From Pseudomonas defluvii (GTDB lineage Bacteria > Pseudomonadota > Gammaproteobacteria > Pseudomonadales > Pseudomonadaceae): DNA of 64,000 nt. Below the pieces are notes generated by a model. That model did no database searches. It saw only the letters and a program-made list of their open reading frames with translations, and was not told the DNA's origin. Location of the stretch: NCBI RefSeq assembly GCF_001695625.1, contig NZ_MBPN01000015.1:1-64000 (forward strand), read 5' to 3'. The stretch's first letter is position 1, and the number at the start of each line of letters is the position of its first letter. Below, piece by piece: positions 39,201 to 46,875 of this stretch. A program made the position numbers and the translations under genes.

Positions 39201-39845
39201 GATATCTTCGGCTTCTTTGCTCTTGCTGTAGGCACGTCGGCCCAACTGGCTGTAGATCGCTGTGTTGGTGAGTTTTTCCAGCAGTTCGCTGCGGTCCTTG
39301 TCGTCGGCCTTGAGGAAGGCGCTGAACTCGCTTTGGGCCAGCATGACCGCACGGGTGAACTGTTCGAAGTTGAGCCCCAGCTTGGCCTCGATCAGCTGTT
39401 TGTACTCGCTTTTGCTCTGGCTGCTCAGTAACTGGTTGCCGTCCAGGTCATGCAGGCTCTGACGGCTGCCTTGCAGCTTGCCGTTGGCTTTATCGCGGGC
39501 GCGGTTGGTCTCCCAGCGTGCCCGGTAACGGTGGCCGTCGATACCGACGAAATCAACTTCGGCAAAGCCGCTGCCGGTGCCCCGGCGTAGCAGCGTGCGC
39601 GGGTCGCTGGTAAGGATCTCGCTGTCGACTTCTGGCAGTTTGGTTTCCCGGCCAATGCTGTTCAGGCGTGGTACAGCGCCGAACAGTGCCAGGCACAAGG
39701 CATCGAGCAAGGTGCTCTTGCCCGCGCCGGTGGGGCCGGTGATCGCAAACAGGCCAGCACTGGCCAAGGGCTCGGCGGTGAAGTCGATTTCGCAAGGGCC
39801 GGCCAGGGACGCAAGGTTTTTCAGGCGAATGGCGAGAATTTTCAT
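36198..39845 (-). CDS. sbcC: Exonuclease SbcCD subunit C
   Basis: SbcC is the Rad50-like ATPase of the SbcCD nuclease that cleaves DNA hairpins and palindromes. The 1215-residue protein has the Walker A loop GPTGAGKST near residue 38 and two long glutamine-rich coiled-coil arms. A zinc hook CPVC lies near residue 605, followed by a second coiled coil. The signature LSGGETFLVSLALALG and Walker B SLFIDEGFGSLD are close to the C-terminus. It overlaps sbcD and the GST gene by 4 bp each. The high Gln content of the coils is extreme but usual for Pseudomonas SbcC. Confidence 0.96.
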   Translation of the reverse strand: MKILAIRLKNLASLAGPCEIDFTAEPLASAGLFAITGPTGAGKSTLLDALCLALFGAVPRLNSIGRETKLPEVDSEILTSDPRTLLRRGTGSGFAEVDFVGIDGHRYRARWETNRARDKANGKLQGSRQSLHDLDGNQLLSSQSKSEYKQLIEAKLGLNFEQFTRAVMLAQSEFSAFLKADDKDRSELLEKLTNTAIYSQLGRRAYSKSKEAEDIHKALQQQASGITPLSPEARAELDQRVEQAQRQLKTEQAQLRQFEQQRSWLTELGNLQAQQRAAAEDAHSAQQHWEQLATERLNLERLEQLAPQRHQFARQLELTGQRSPLTVAIEQQRQQQVELQTAQQQLEQHLHHAREALNQALAQQAQNAPLLRQAFAEQDTLARLEQELADSLALHQQAEQASREGQQQLHTLIEQQQRNSERLQQLDEQLAHSAHLSGLGDAWSAYRGQLQQLMLIGNRLNKGREELPALQQRATDAARQLEEQRTHLAQIYHEAGAEPEALVEQISLLGTLLQDNRKQQRAVEELTRLWNSQQDLDKQIHALRERQQAAQQQREQLISEGLQGKQELIAAEQALNLTRQLLERQRLARSASVEELRAQLQDDQPCPVCGSQEHPYHQPEALLQSLGRHDQDEEANAQRLVDGLKEKLDELRAKLAGVNSQIKEYLHQHEHLVTQQQALAPSLDAHPLYAQLAHQDSNACSAWLELQLRRLNDDINRDEQRQHTLLTLQQDAARLQQQLQVAVEARQQATLHVSQQQQALSDDEERLEQALASFAGLLPADILQALRQEPSAAFLQLDQQLAQRLELVDRQKDEQQDYNDRQQQLEKASLQQQARVQKLEELQQQVVARQTQQQQAKATLDGLLGEHENAQHWQQQLEQAVEQARSVEATTQQQLQDSRARSIELTAELKAKAQQRDALEEECRQLEAVIGQWRHAHPELDDAGLTQLLAFDDEQISQLRQRLQNARKTIEHTQVLVQEREQRLQQHQAQANGELPADQLEQAMAALQQQLHTREQQCAELRAEQADDQRRQQANQALAEQIAQAYTEWQRWARLNALIGSATGDTFRKIAQGYNLDLLVHHANAQLRQLARRYRLKRGGSLLGLLVQDTEMGDELRSVHSLSGGETFLVSLALALGLASMASSTLKIESLFIDEGFGSLDPESLQLAMDALDGLQAQGRKVAVISHVQEMHERIPVQIQVRRQGNGLSTLEVSG

Positions 39846-41080
39846 GGGTGCTCCTCCTCCTGTTGCACGTCCTGCAGCAGTTGGGCGAAGTCGGCCAGTG
39901 TCTGCTCGTCCACGGCATTGCCATAGGCCTGCTCCCAGGCGCGGCTGAACAGGTCTTGCGGGCTGAGTTGGCCAAGTTCAATCAAGGGGCTACTGTCGTC
40001 GTCATCCTGTTGAGCGCCGGCATACTCGACGGCGATCCGTACCAGGCGCACGGCCTTGCCGTTCAGCGCGAGTTCGATTTGCTGGCGCAGGTCCGGTTGT
40101 GGTTCATCCAGACGCACGCGCACTTCCAGCCAGGGCTGGCGTTGCAGGTCAGCCAGCAGGTCGACTTCGGGCAGCGCTGCCAGGTGTTCCAGCACCTCGT
40201 TCAGGGAGGCAGGGCCCAGGCGTTGCAGGTGCACTGCCCGCGGTACCAGCCGTGGCTCGACGCTGCGCAGTGCCGCGCCGTCCAGTTCCACCTCGAGTAT
40301 CTGGTGTTGATAGCCAATTTCCGAGAACGACAACGGCAGCGGCGAGCCGCTGTAGCGAATGCGTTCCTCGCCGTTGACCCGCTGCGGTTTGTGCAGGTGG
40401 CCCAGGGCGACATACGCCACCGAGTCGCTGAACAGCTTGGCCGACAGTGCTTCGGCGTTGCCGATGATCAGGCTGCGCTCGGAGTCTTCCGAAATCGACC
40501 CGCCAGCCATGTGCGCATGGCTGATGGCGACCAGCGCCTGCCCCGGTTTGCGTCGGCTTTCAGCGGCAGCGATCAGGCGTTCATGTACCTGGGTGATGCC
40601 GTGCAGGTAATCGTCACCCACGTGTGCGCCGGTCACTTCGGCCGGGCGCAGGAAGGGCAGCGCCAGGCACCAGGCGCGGGTTTTGCCCTTGGCATCGGTC
40701 AGCGGGATCAGCAAGCGATCACTGTCGAGCTGGCCGTCATCCAGCCACTGCACACGGCCCAGGGCATGGGTGCGCAGGCGACGCATCAACGGTGCCGGCA
40801 GTTCGATACGGGCACCGGAGTCATGGTTGCCGGCAATGATCACGATATCCAGCGCAGGCTGCTGTTCGTGAGCGCGGACGATGAAGTCGTACAGGCGTTC
40901 CTGGGCTTTGACCGGAGGGTTGACTGTATCGAAGATGTCGCCGGCAATCAGCAGGGCATCGGGTTGACGCAGGGCCAGTTGGCCGAGCAGCCAGTCGAGA
41001 AAGCAGGCATGTTCGAAGTCACGTTCCTGGCTGTGGAGGGTTTGCCCCAGGTGCCAGTCGGAGGTGTGAAACAGACGCAT
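39842..41080 (-). CDS. sbcD: Exonuclease SbcCD subunit D
   Basis: SbcD is the Mre11-like nuclease subunit. The 412-residue protein begins MRLFHTSDWHLGQTLH, with the first metal ligands (D-x-H). It continues with LIAGDIFDTVNPP, IIAGNHDSGARIELP and VALGHLHKPQ, completing the manganese-binding phosphoesterase motifs. The C-terminal part would bind SbcC. It is first in the sbcD-sbcC-GST operon. The 141 bp between it and the sensor kinase gene show no clear promoter or terminator. Confidence 0.96.
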   Translation of the reverse strand: MRLFHTSDWHLGQTLHSQERDFEHACFLDWLLGQLALRQPDALLIAGDIFDTVNPPVKAQERLYDFIVRAHEQQPALDIVIIAGNHDSGARIELPAPLMRRLRTHALGRVQWLDDGQLDSDRLLIPLTDAKGKTRAWCLALPFLRPAEVTGAHVGDDYLHGITQVHERLIAAAESRRKPGQALVAISHAHMAGGSISEDSERSLIIGNAEALSAKLFSDSVAYVALGHLHKPQRVNGEERIRYSGSPLPLSFSEIGYQHQILEVELDGAALRSVEPRLVPRAVHLQRLGPASLNEVLEHLAALPEVDLLADLQRQPWLEVRVRLDEPQPDLRQQIELALNGKAVRLVRIAVEYAGAQQDDDDSSPLIELGQLSPQDLFSRAWEQAYGNAVDEQTLADFAQLLQDVQQEEEHP

Positions 41081-41221
41081 TGAAAGTCCTGTGCAGAGGA
41101 AACCGGGTCGCTCTGGGCAGCGTTGGCCAGCAGGGGCGGTCGGCTATGGTAGCGCGACTACGCCCAGGGGTTGCCAGTTTCCGGGATCAGCAGGGCCGAG
41201 ACAACCGGCGGCATGCGAACT

Positions 41222-42595
41222 TCAGGCATGCGCCTGGGGGAAGTGCACGCTTGCACACAGGCCACCCTGCGGCAGGTTGTCCAGGCTGACTTTTGCGCCG
41301 AGGCGCTTGGCGATGGTTTGTACAATGGCCAGGCCGAGGCCGGCGCCTTGGTCGTTGCCACGGCTGAAGAAGCGCTCGAACAGGCGATCACGGTGTTCAG
41401 GGTCGATGCCAGGGCCTTGGTCTTCGACGCTCAGCAGCACTTCGCTGGCGGTCTCCTCCAGGCGCACGGTGATCAGCCCGCCTTTGGGTGAGAAATTCGC
41501 GGCATTGGTGACCAGGTTGTTCAAGGCAATATCGAGGGTTGCGCTATCGCCCAGTATCCGCAGGGGTGCCTCAGGCGCTTCCAGGCTCACCTCAAGGCCC
41601 CTGTCGAGCAGCCAGGGGGTCAGTTGTGCCAATGAGTCACGCACACTGGCAGTCAGGTCGATGGGCTGTAGTGGTGCGCTGCCAAGCCGTGGCTCCAGGC
41701 GTGCCATGGTCAAGAGTTGATTGACCAGGCGCGAGGTTCGGTCCACACCGGCAATCAGGTTGTGCAGGGACTGTTGGCGTTCCGCGTCGTTGCGCGCTTC
41801 CTGCAGATTCTGCGCGTGTACCCTTAGCACTGCCAGCGGGGTACGCAACTCGTGGGCCGCATCGGCGATGAAACGTCGCTCCCGGCCAAGGACTTCCTGA
41901 ATCTGTCCCAGCAGCCGATTGAGTGCGGCTTGCATCGGCTCCAGCTCATTGGGCAATGGTGACAGTTGTATGGGCTCCAGCGACCCGGGGTGGCGGGCGC
42001 GCAGTGTCGTGGCCATATTGGCCAGTGGTTTGAGCCCCCAGCCAATGGCAAACCAGATCATCGTCGCTAACAGCAGGCTGCCAATCAGGTTGGGCCCAAG
42101 GGTGTGGCGGACGATGCGGTTGACCAGGTCGTTACGCACATCGTCGCGCTCGCCAACCCAGATGCGCAGGGAATGCTCGGTGTCGACCAGCACGAAGGTA
42201 CGCCATTGCTGGTTCTTCAGGTCGACCACATCATTGAAGCCGGCATCGCTCGGCGGTGCAGTGAAGCTAGGTGCACTGGCGGTATGCACCAGTAACTGGC
42301 CATCGAGGTTCCAGACCTGAAAGGCCATTTTGCTTTCGTAAGGGTGCCCATCGACCTTAGGGGATGCCTGACCCAGCGCCTCGTTGAACGCACGGTACAG
42401 TTCGCTGTGATCGCTGCTGTGCATTGGCATGCGCATGATGCCCTGCAGCAAGCGGGCATTTTGTGCCAGCTGGGCGTCATAGACTTCGGCAATTTCGTGG
42501 TTGCTGTCATGCAGGTTGAGCACAGACAGGGTCATCAGGCCGCCGATCAACAGGCCAATGATCAGGGTCAGGGTTCGCCGCCGGATGGATTTCAT
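41222..42595 (-). CDS. Sensor histidine kinase of a two-component system
   Basis: The 457-residue inner-membrane kinase has two transmembrane helices (about residues 9-26 and 167-187) bounding a periplasmic sensor of about 140 residues. A HAMP-like linker follows, then the phosphoacceptor H248 in AAHELRTPLAVL, the N box LNNLVTNAANFSP and the G boxes DQGPGIDPEH and GAGLGLAIVQ. It is a QseC/PmrB-type orthodox kinase. Overlapping the response regulator by 4 bp, it is the last gene of the operon that starts with the thermostable-hemolysin-like gene. The signal sensed is unknown. Confidence 0.92.
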   Translation of the reverse strand: MKSIRRRTLTLIIGLLIGGLMTLSVLNLHDSNHEIAEVYDAQLAQNARLLQGIMRMPMHSSDHSELYRAFNEALGQASPKVDGHPYESKMAFQVWNLDGQLLVHTASAPSFTAPPSDAGFNDVVDLKNQQWRTFVLVDTEHSLRIWVGERDDVRNDLVNRIVRHTLGPNLIGSLLLATMIWFAIGWGLKPLANMATTLRARHPGSLEPIQLSPLPNELEPMQAALNRLLGQIQEVLGRERRFIADAAHELRTPLAVLRVHAQNLQEARNDAERQQSLHNLIAGVDRTSRLVNQLLTMARLEPRLGSAPLQPIDLTASVRDSLAQLTPWLLDRGLEVSLEAPEAPLRILGDSATLDIALNNLVTNAANFSPKGGLITVRLEETASEVLLSVEDQGPGIDPEHRDRLFERFFSRGNDQGAGLGLAIVQTIAKRLGAKVSLDNLPQGGLCASVHFPQAHA

Positions 42596-43254
42596 CGTGC
42601 TTCTTGCACCAGGTAGCCAACACCGCGAATGGTCCGGATCAAGTCACTGGAGAGCTTCTTGCGCAAGTGGTGGATATGCACCTCAAGCGTGTTGCTTTCT
42701 GCTTCGTCGTTCCAGCCGTAGAGCAACTGGGTCAGCCGTTCGCGGGTCATGACCCGGCCGGGGGGGGACAGCAGCTCGTACAGCAGTTGGTACTCTTTGG
42801 GGGTCAATGAAACTAGCTGCCCCAGATAGGTGACCTGATGGCTGACAGGGTCCAGGCTGATTCCAGCATGTTCGATGCGCAGTTGGGCCCGCCCGGCACT
42901 GCGTCGCATCAAGGCGCGCAGGCGCGCCTTGAGTTCGGCCAGGTCGAAAGGTTTGACCAGGTAGTCGTCGGCACCGGCATCAAGGCCGGCAATGCGGTCT
43001 TCGGTGGCATCACGCGCGGTCAGGATCAGCACGGGCAGGTTCGAGCCGCTGCTGCGCAGACGCCGCAACACCTCCAGCCCGTCCATGCGCGGCAGGCCAA
43101 GATCGAGGATGGCCAGGTCGAAGGTTTCACTCAGTAACGAGTGCAACGCGCTGCTACCGTCTTTGATCCAGTCGGTGGTATAGCCGTCGCGGCTCAGTGC
43201 CTGGTAGATACCTTCACCCAGCGAAACATCGTCCTCAATCAGCAGCAGTCGCAT
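42592..43254 (-). CDS. OmpR/PhoB-family response regulator
   Basis: The 220-residue protein has a receiver domain (acidic pocket E7-D8-D9, phosphoacceptor D51, KPF lysine near residue 101). A winged-helix DNA-binding domain follows (about 125-218, including LTPKEYQLLYELLSPPGRVMTRERL and TLEVHIHHLRKKL). It resembles the QseB/PmrA/TctD group. It starts 13 bp after the TPR gene and overlaps the kinase by 4 bp, so the regulator pair is made from the same message as the enzymes upstream. Confidence 0.93.
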   Translation of the reverse strand: MRLLLIEDDVSLGEGIYQALSRDGYTTDWIKDGSSALHSLLSETFDLAILDLGLPRMDGLEVLRRLRSSGSNLPVLILTARDATEDRIAGLDAGADDYLVKPFDLAELKARLRALMRRSAGRAQLRIEHAGISLDPVSHQVTYLGQLVSLTPKEYQLLYELLSPPGRVMTRERLTQLLYGWNDEAESNTLEVHIHHLRKKLSSDLIRTIRGVGYLVQEAR

Positions 43255-43267
43255 GCCGGCTCCTTGG

Positions 43268-43912
43268 TCAGTTGAGTTTTTTGTCTATTTCAACCAGCAG
43301 CGCCTGTATGTCCTTGTGTCGCCCTTTATCGGCGCTTTCTCGACCCGGACGAGCAGGAGCCTGTTGTGCCTTGAGCAAGGCAGCCTTGGCTTCAGCGTAG
43401 TGCTTCTGGCGGTAGAGATGGTCGCCCCAGAAGTACAGGTTGTCTATACCGTTGGGGTTAATCTGCAGTGCTTGTTTGAGCAGCGTATCGGCCTTGTCAC
43501 TATCACCGAAGCCGACTGGCCAGCCAGGCACTCGATCATACAGTGCAGCGAGGCTGGCGTAGGCGGAACCCTGCAGCGCCGTCGGGTCGATCGACAAGGC
43601 TTTTTCCAGGTCGCTGCGCGCCTCTTTGACCTTGCCCAAGGCACCGAGCCCGCCTTGGGCGCCTGCCCAACTGCTGGTGACGATGCCAGACCAGATCCAG
43701 GCCTCGGCTGCGGTTGGGCGCTCCTTGGAGAAGGCATTGGCCTTGGCGGCCAACTGCTCGAAGGCATCGGCGCATTTACCCTCGGGTGTTTCGTACTGGA
43801 TTTTTGCCCATTGCTGTTGAATATCGCTCAGGCGTTGTTGGTCGGTGGCGTCCATGGCCCACAGTGAGGTGCTTGATACGGTGGCCAGCAGGGCGATCAG
43901 CAGTTTTTTCAT
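43268..43912 (-). CDS. Periplasmic TPR-repeat protein
   Basis: The 214-residue protein has a signal peptide (MKKLLIALLATVSSTSLWA). Helical repeats of TPR character follow, such as EARSDLEKALSIDPTALQGSAY, KADTLLKQALQINPNGIDNLYFWGDHLYRQ and HYAEAKAALLKAQQAP. I cannot assign it to a named family. Its start overlaps the SDR stop by 4 bp. An exported scaffold protein next to a membrane sensor could take part in sensing or in handling the pathway product, but that is inference. Confidence 0.8.
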   Translation of the reverse strand: MKKLLIALLATVSSTSLWAMDATDQQRLSDIQQQWAKIQYETPEGKCADAFEQLAAKANAFSKERPTAAEAWIWSGIVTSSWAGAQGGLGALGKVKEARSDLEKALSIDPTALQGSAYASLAALYDRVPGWPVGFGDSDKADTLLKQALQINPNGIDNLYFWGDHLYRQKHYAEAKAALLKAQQAPARPGRESADKGRHKDIQALLVEIDKKLN

Positions 43913-44718
43913 GGTTTGTTTTTCTCCGTGGAGCCAATATGGCTGAAGCGTCTGATCAACGGCAGCTGCTTGCGCAGGGCGCGGTCTACCAGGCTTGGCA
44001 GCAGGTTATTGAGGCTTACAAAAAAACGCTCAGGCCAGCCCAGGTAAAGGTCGCGGCGGTCACCGGCAATGGCGTGGATCACGGCGTTGGCGACCATTTC
44101 CGGGTCGTCGGTATTGGCTTTCAGGGCGTCATTGAGCGCCTGTGCAGCCGCGCTGTTCATGCGTGTCTGGGTCGCTCGAGGGGCCACATAAAGTACGTTC
44201 ACCCGGGTATCGGCCAGCTCTCGACGCAGTGCTTCGGAAAAGCCGCGCAAGGCGAATTTGCTGGCGCAGTAGGGGGAGTACCCGGGGTAGCCGATCGAAC
44301 CATAGGTTGAACCGACATTGACCACCATTGCTGCTGGGGCCTCTCTGAGAAGTGGCAAAAGCAAGCGTGTCAGCGAAATCGGGGCGATGATGTTCAGGTC
44401 CAGCATGTGGCTGATGTCGCTGTCTTCCAGTTGCTCAAGCATGGCGAACTGGTTTACCCCGGCGGCGTTGATCAGCAGGTTGATGCCGCCCATGGCCTGG
44501 GCGGCATTCTGCACTTTATGCCGGTCTGTGGCGCTGGTCAGGTCTGCCGACACCCAGCGCAGCTGGCTGGGGTAACGCGTCATGCTTGGGCGCAAGGCGT
44601 CTTCATGGCGAGACACCGCCAGTACCTGAGCGCCGCTGGCGAGCAGCGCATTGGTGATTGCCAGACCAATGCCACCACTGGCACCGGTGAGCACGACTCG
44701 GGCTTCATTGAGCCGCAT
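43909..44718 (-). CDS. Short-chain dehydrogenase/reductase in the hemolysin-like operon
   Basis: The 269-residue classical SDR has TGASGGIG in the cofactor loop (about residues 11-18), NAAG, a serine in NVGSTYGS and the catalytic Y-x3-K as YCASK. The C-terminal LPSLVDRALRKQLPLIRRFS region is amphipathic. ATG 44718 (MRLNEARVVL) is the family-like start; the frame is open 30 codons back into the diiron gene, with which it overlaps by 14 bp. It presumably oxidises or reduces an intermediate of the pathway encoded here. Confidence 0.9.
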   Translation of the reverse strand: MRLNEARVVLTGASGGIGLAITNALLASGAQVLAVSRHEDALRPSMTRYPSQLRWVSADLTSATDRHKVQNAAQAMGGINLLINAAGVNQFAMLEQLEDSDISHMLDLNIIAPISLTRLLLPLLREAPAAMVVNVGSTYGSIGYPGYSPYCASKFALRGFSEALRRELADTRVNVLYVAPRATQTRMNSAAAQALNDALKANTDDPEMVANAVIHAIAGDRRDLYLGWPERFFVSLNNLLPSLVDRALRKQLPLIRRFSHIGSTEKNKP

Positions 44719-45397
44719 GATTGCTCTCCAGCAGGGTTGGCGCCTGGGTGTTTTGCGGCAGTGCCCGGAACATGTCCGCGTACAACCGGTAGACCACTTT
44801 CGAGGCATGAATGACGGCGGCCTGATCAGCTGGGTCGTCGAGACGATCCATCAGCTTGCGGTAGGTCTGCATGTGCCCGATATCCAGCGCGCCATGGGAG
44901 TTCAGGTAGCTGAAGGCCTCCTCAGGCAGTGCCAGGCGGTCGCGAATGCGTTCGGCGGCATGGGTTGCCAGGGCGATGCTGGTGCCTTCAAGCACGTTGA
45001 CCATCCCGAACAGGCCCACCGGGTTGCCACGTGCGATCAGGTCATAGAGAAACGCAACCATCAGCTCGATGGGTTGATCGGGTTGGCCGGTGCGCACCGC
45101 TTCACGGTCGCCGCCGCAGGCTACGATATCGTTCAGTACCCACTGCTCATGGCCGTACTCGTCTTCGATGTATTCGCATACTGCGTGGCGCAACCACTCC
45201 AGTCGCTCGGGCAGGCGTGCACCGCAGGCCATCATCAGCGGTACGGTATGGCGAACATGGTAGTAGGCCTGAATCAGGAAGGCCCGATAGCTCTCCAGTG
45301 TGACCTCACCGGCCAGTGCCTTGCGGATGACCGGCACTTCAAACAGCGCGCTGCGTTCCTGGGCGGTTGCAGCTTGCAGGGTTTCAAAAAAACTCAT
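44705..45397 (-). CDS. Heme-oxygenase-like diiron (TenA/PqqC-type) protein
   Basis: The 230-residue all-helical protein belongs to the iron-containing redox group of the TenA/PqqC fold. A full set of likely metal ligands is present: E80 and H83 (EDEYGHEQW), E137 (NVLEGTS), and H168, D172 and H175 (HGALDIGH). This is the same spacing I recall from UndA, the fatty-acid decarboxylase that makes 1-undecene. The overall sequence is not UndA, so the reaction (decarboxylation, N-oxygenation or desaturation) is open. It overlaps the ligase gene by 4 bp and the SDR gene by 14 bp. Confidence 0.82.
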   Translation of the reverse strand: MSFFETLQAATAQERSALFEVPVIRKALAGEVTLESYRAFLIQAYYHVRHTVPLMMACGARLPERLEWLRHAVCEYIEDEYGHEQWVLNDIVACGGDREAVRTGQPDQPIELMVAFLYDLIARGNPVGLFGMVNVLEGTSIALATHAAERIRDRLALPEEAFSYLNSHGALDIGHMQTYRKLMDRLDDPADQAAVIHASKVVYRLYADMFRALPQNTQAPTLLESNHAAQ

Positions 45398-46875
45398 GAC
45401 GACAGTTCCTCAGAACGATTAAAGGAGTCCAGTGCCGCGTGGTATTGCTCAAGGATGGCATCGCGGCGTGGTCGGCCATTGGCGGTCAGCAAGCCATTGG
45501 CAGGGGTAAAGGGTTGAGGCAAACGCAGCCAGTGATGAACGCGTGCGTAGTCGGGCAGGGCTGTATTGGCCTTGGCTACGGCATCGGCAAGGGCCTGGTC
45601 GCTGCAGCTCGGGTCATGAGGCCAGAGCAGGGCTGCGTTGTAGGGCAGGGCTTCGCCATGCACGAATGCCTGGGCAATGACCCCGCCTTGGGTGAGTTCT
45701 GCTTCCACCCACTCGGGATTGACGTTACGGCCGTAGCTGGTGACGAACTGATGCTTCTTGCGGCCCTTGATGTACAGAAAGCCTTCGTCATCGAACTCAC
45801 CGATGTCGCCACTGGCCAGCCACGTTGCCGGTTGGGCCGGGTTGCCCAGGTAGCCGAGCATGGTCGAGCCTTGAATCAGTACTTCGCCGTCATCAGCCAG
45901 CTTGACCTCTACATGGGGCAATGGCCGCCCAACGCTTCCCGGCCTGATAGCGCCAGGTACGTTCAAGCACACCACCGAGGCGCACTCGGACAAGCCGTAG
46001 CCTTCATAGGCCGGTATGCCGAGTTGGTGTGCACCTTGAAGCAGGCCTGGGGATACCCGCGCACCGCCTACCGCGGCAAAGCGCAGGCAGGAAGGATCGA
46101 ATGCCTGCGCTTGCGTGGCGCCGACCAGCAGTTGCAGCAATTGGGGGACCAGAATCAGGCTGTGTGGGCGGCGTTCTGCCAGGCAGCGCAGGAAGGTGGG
46201 GGTATCGACGCCGCTGGCGCCACGAATACCCAGGCGGGCCTGGCTAGGCAGGCTTAGCACCGCACCTGCAAAGAGGGCGGCATAGCAACCGAGGTTTTCC
46301 AGCAGGATCGCCAAGGGCAGCAGTGCCAGGTGATGATCAGGCTTTACAGGCTCACTGGCCGCCGCCAGCTCTCGGGCCACCCGCAGGAAACTGTCGGCAC
46401 TGAGGCACACGCCTTTTGGGGCGCCGGTTGTGCCCGATGTGAAGGTGATCTTCGCGGTTCCCTCTGGCAGTACTACGGCTGAGACCGCGGCCTTGCTCCA
46501 CAGGGTGCCCTGGAAGCGGTAGCCTGCCGCTTCGAGTTCGCTTGCCATGCTGGTCTCAGCGACGACCAGCGGTGCCTGGCATTGCTCCAGGCAGTGCAGG
46601 CGTTGCGCAGGGCTGAAAAAGGGTGGCAGGGTAAGGCATGGGCGCTCTTCAAAGAGCACGGCCAGGTCCCACAGCATCGCCTCGGGGCTGTTGTCCAGCG
46701 CGAGCACTACACAGCCTTCAGGCTGCTCGCTGAGTAACCGGCGGCGATAATTGACCTCTGACCACAGCGCTTCATAGTCCAGGCGCAGTTCGTCACCCCA
46801 TAGGGCCAGAGCAAAAGGGCGCTCCTGTGCATGGCGTTGCAGTTGATTTTCAAACAGGCTCAGTTCAGGCGACAT
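45394..46875 (-). CDS. AMP-forming acyl/aryl ligase with altered A10 motif
   Basis: The 493-residue adenylate-forming enzyme has the phosphate loop TSGTTGAPKG (residues 146-155). The A5 motif is YEGYGLSECAS, and the A7/A8 region is ASGDIGEFDDEGFLYIKGRK. The C-terminal A10 region reads LLTANGRPRRDA, with arginine 468 where the adenylation lysine is normally found (GK). Its substrate is probably a carboxylic acid, perhaps fatty, since ENGLLTP-like sequence is typical of long-chain acyl-CoA synthetases. I chose ATG 46875 (MSPELSLF); the frame is open 47 codons upstream inside the hemolysin-like gene, with which it overlaps by 11 bp. Confidence 0.85.
   Translation of the reverse strand: MSPELSLFENQLQRHAQERPFALALWGDELRLDYEALWSEVNYRRRLLSEQPEGCVVLALDNSPEAMLWDLAVLFEERPCLTLPPFFSPAQRLHCLEQCQAPLVVAETSMASELEAAGYRFQGTLWSKAAVSAVVLPEGTAKITFTSGTTGAPKGVCLSADSFLRVARELAAASEPVKPDHHLALLPLAILLENLGCYAALFAGAVLSLPSQARLGIRGASGVDTPTFLRCLAERRPHSLILVPQLLQLLVGATQAQAFDPSCLRFAAVGGARVSPGLLQGAHQLGIPAYEGYGLSECASVVCLNVPGAIRPGSVGRPLPHVEVKLADDGEVLIQGSTMLGYLGNPAQPATWLASGDIGEFDDEGFLYIKGRKKHQFVTSYGRNVNPEWVEAELTQGGVIAQAFVHGEALPYNAALLWPHDPSCSDQALADAVAKANTALPDYARVHHWLRLPQPFTPANGLLTANGRPRRDAILEQYHAALDSFNRSEELSS

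Noticed and set aside
44705..45397. Annotation as TenA thiaminase or transcriptional activator
   Set aside because: The metal-ligand set fits the diiron group of the fold, and no thiamine genes or thi-box are nearby.
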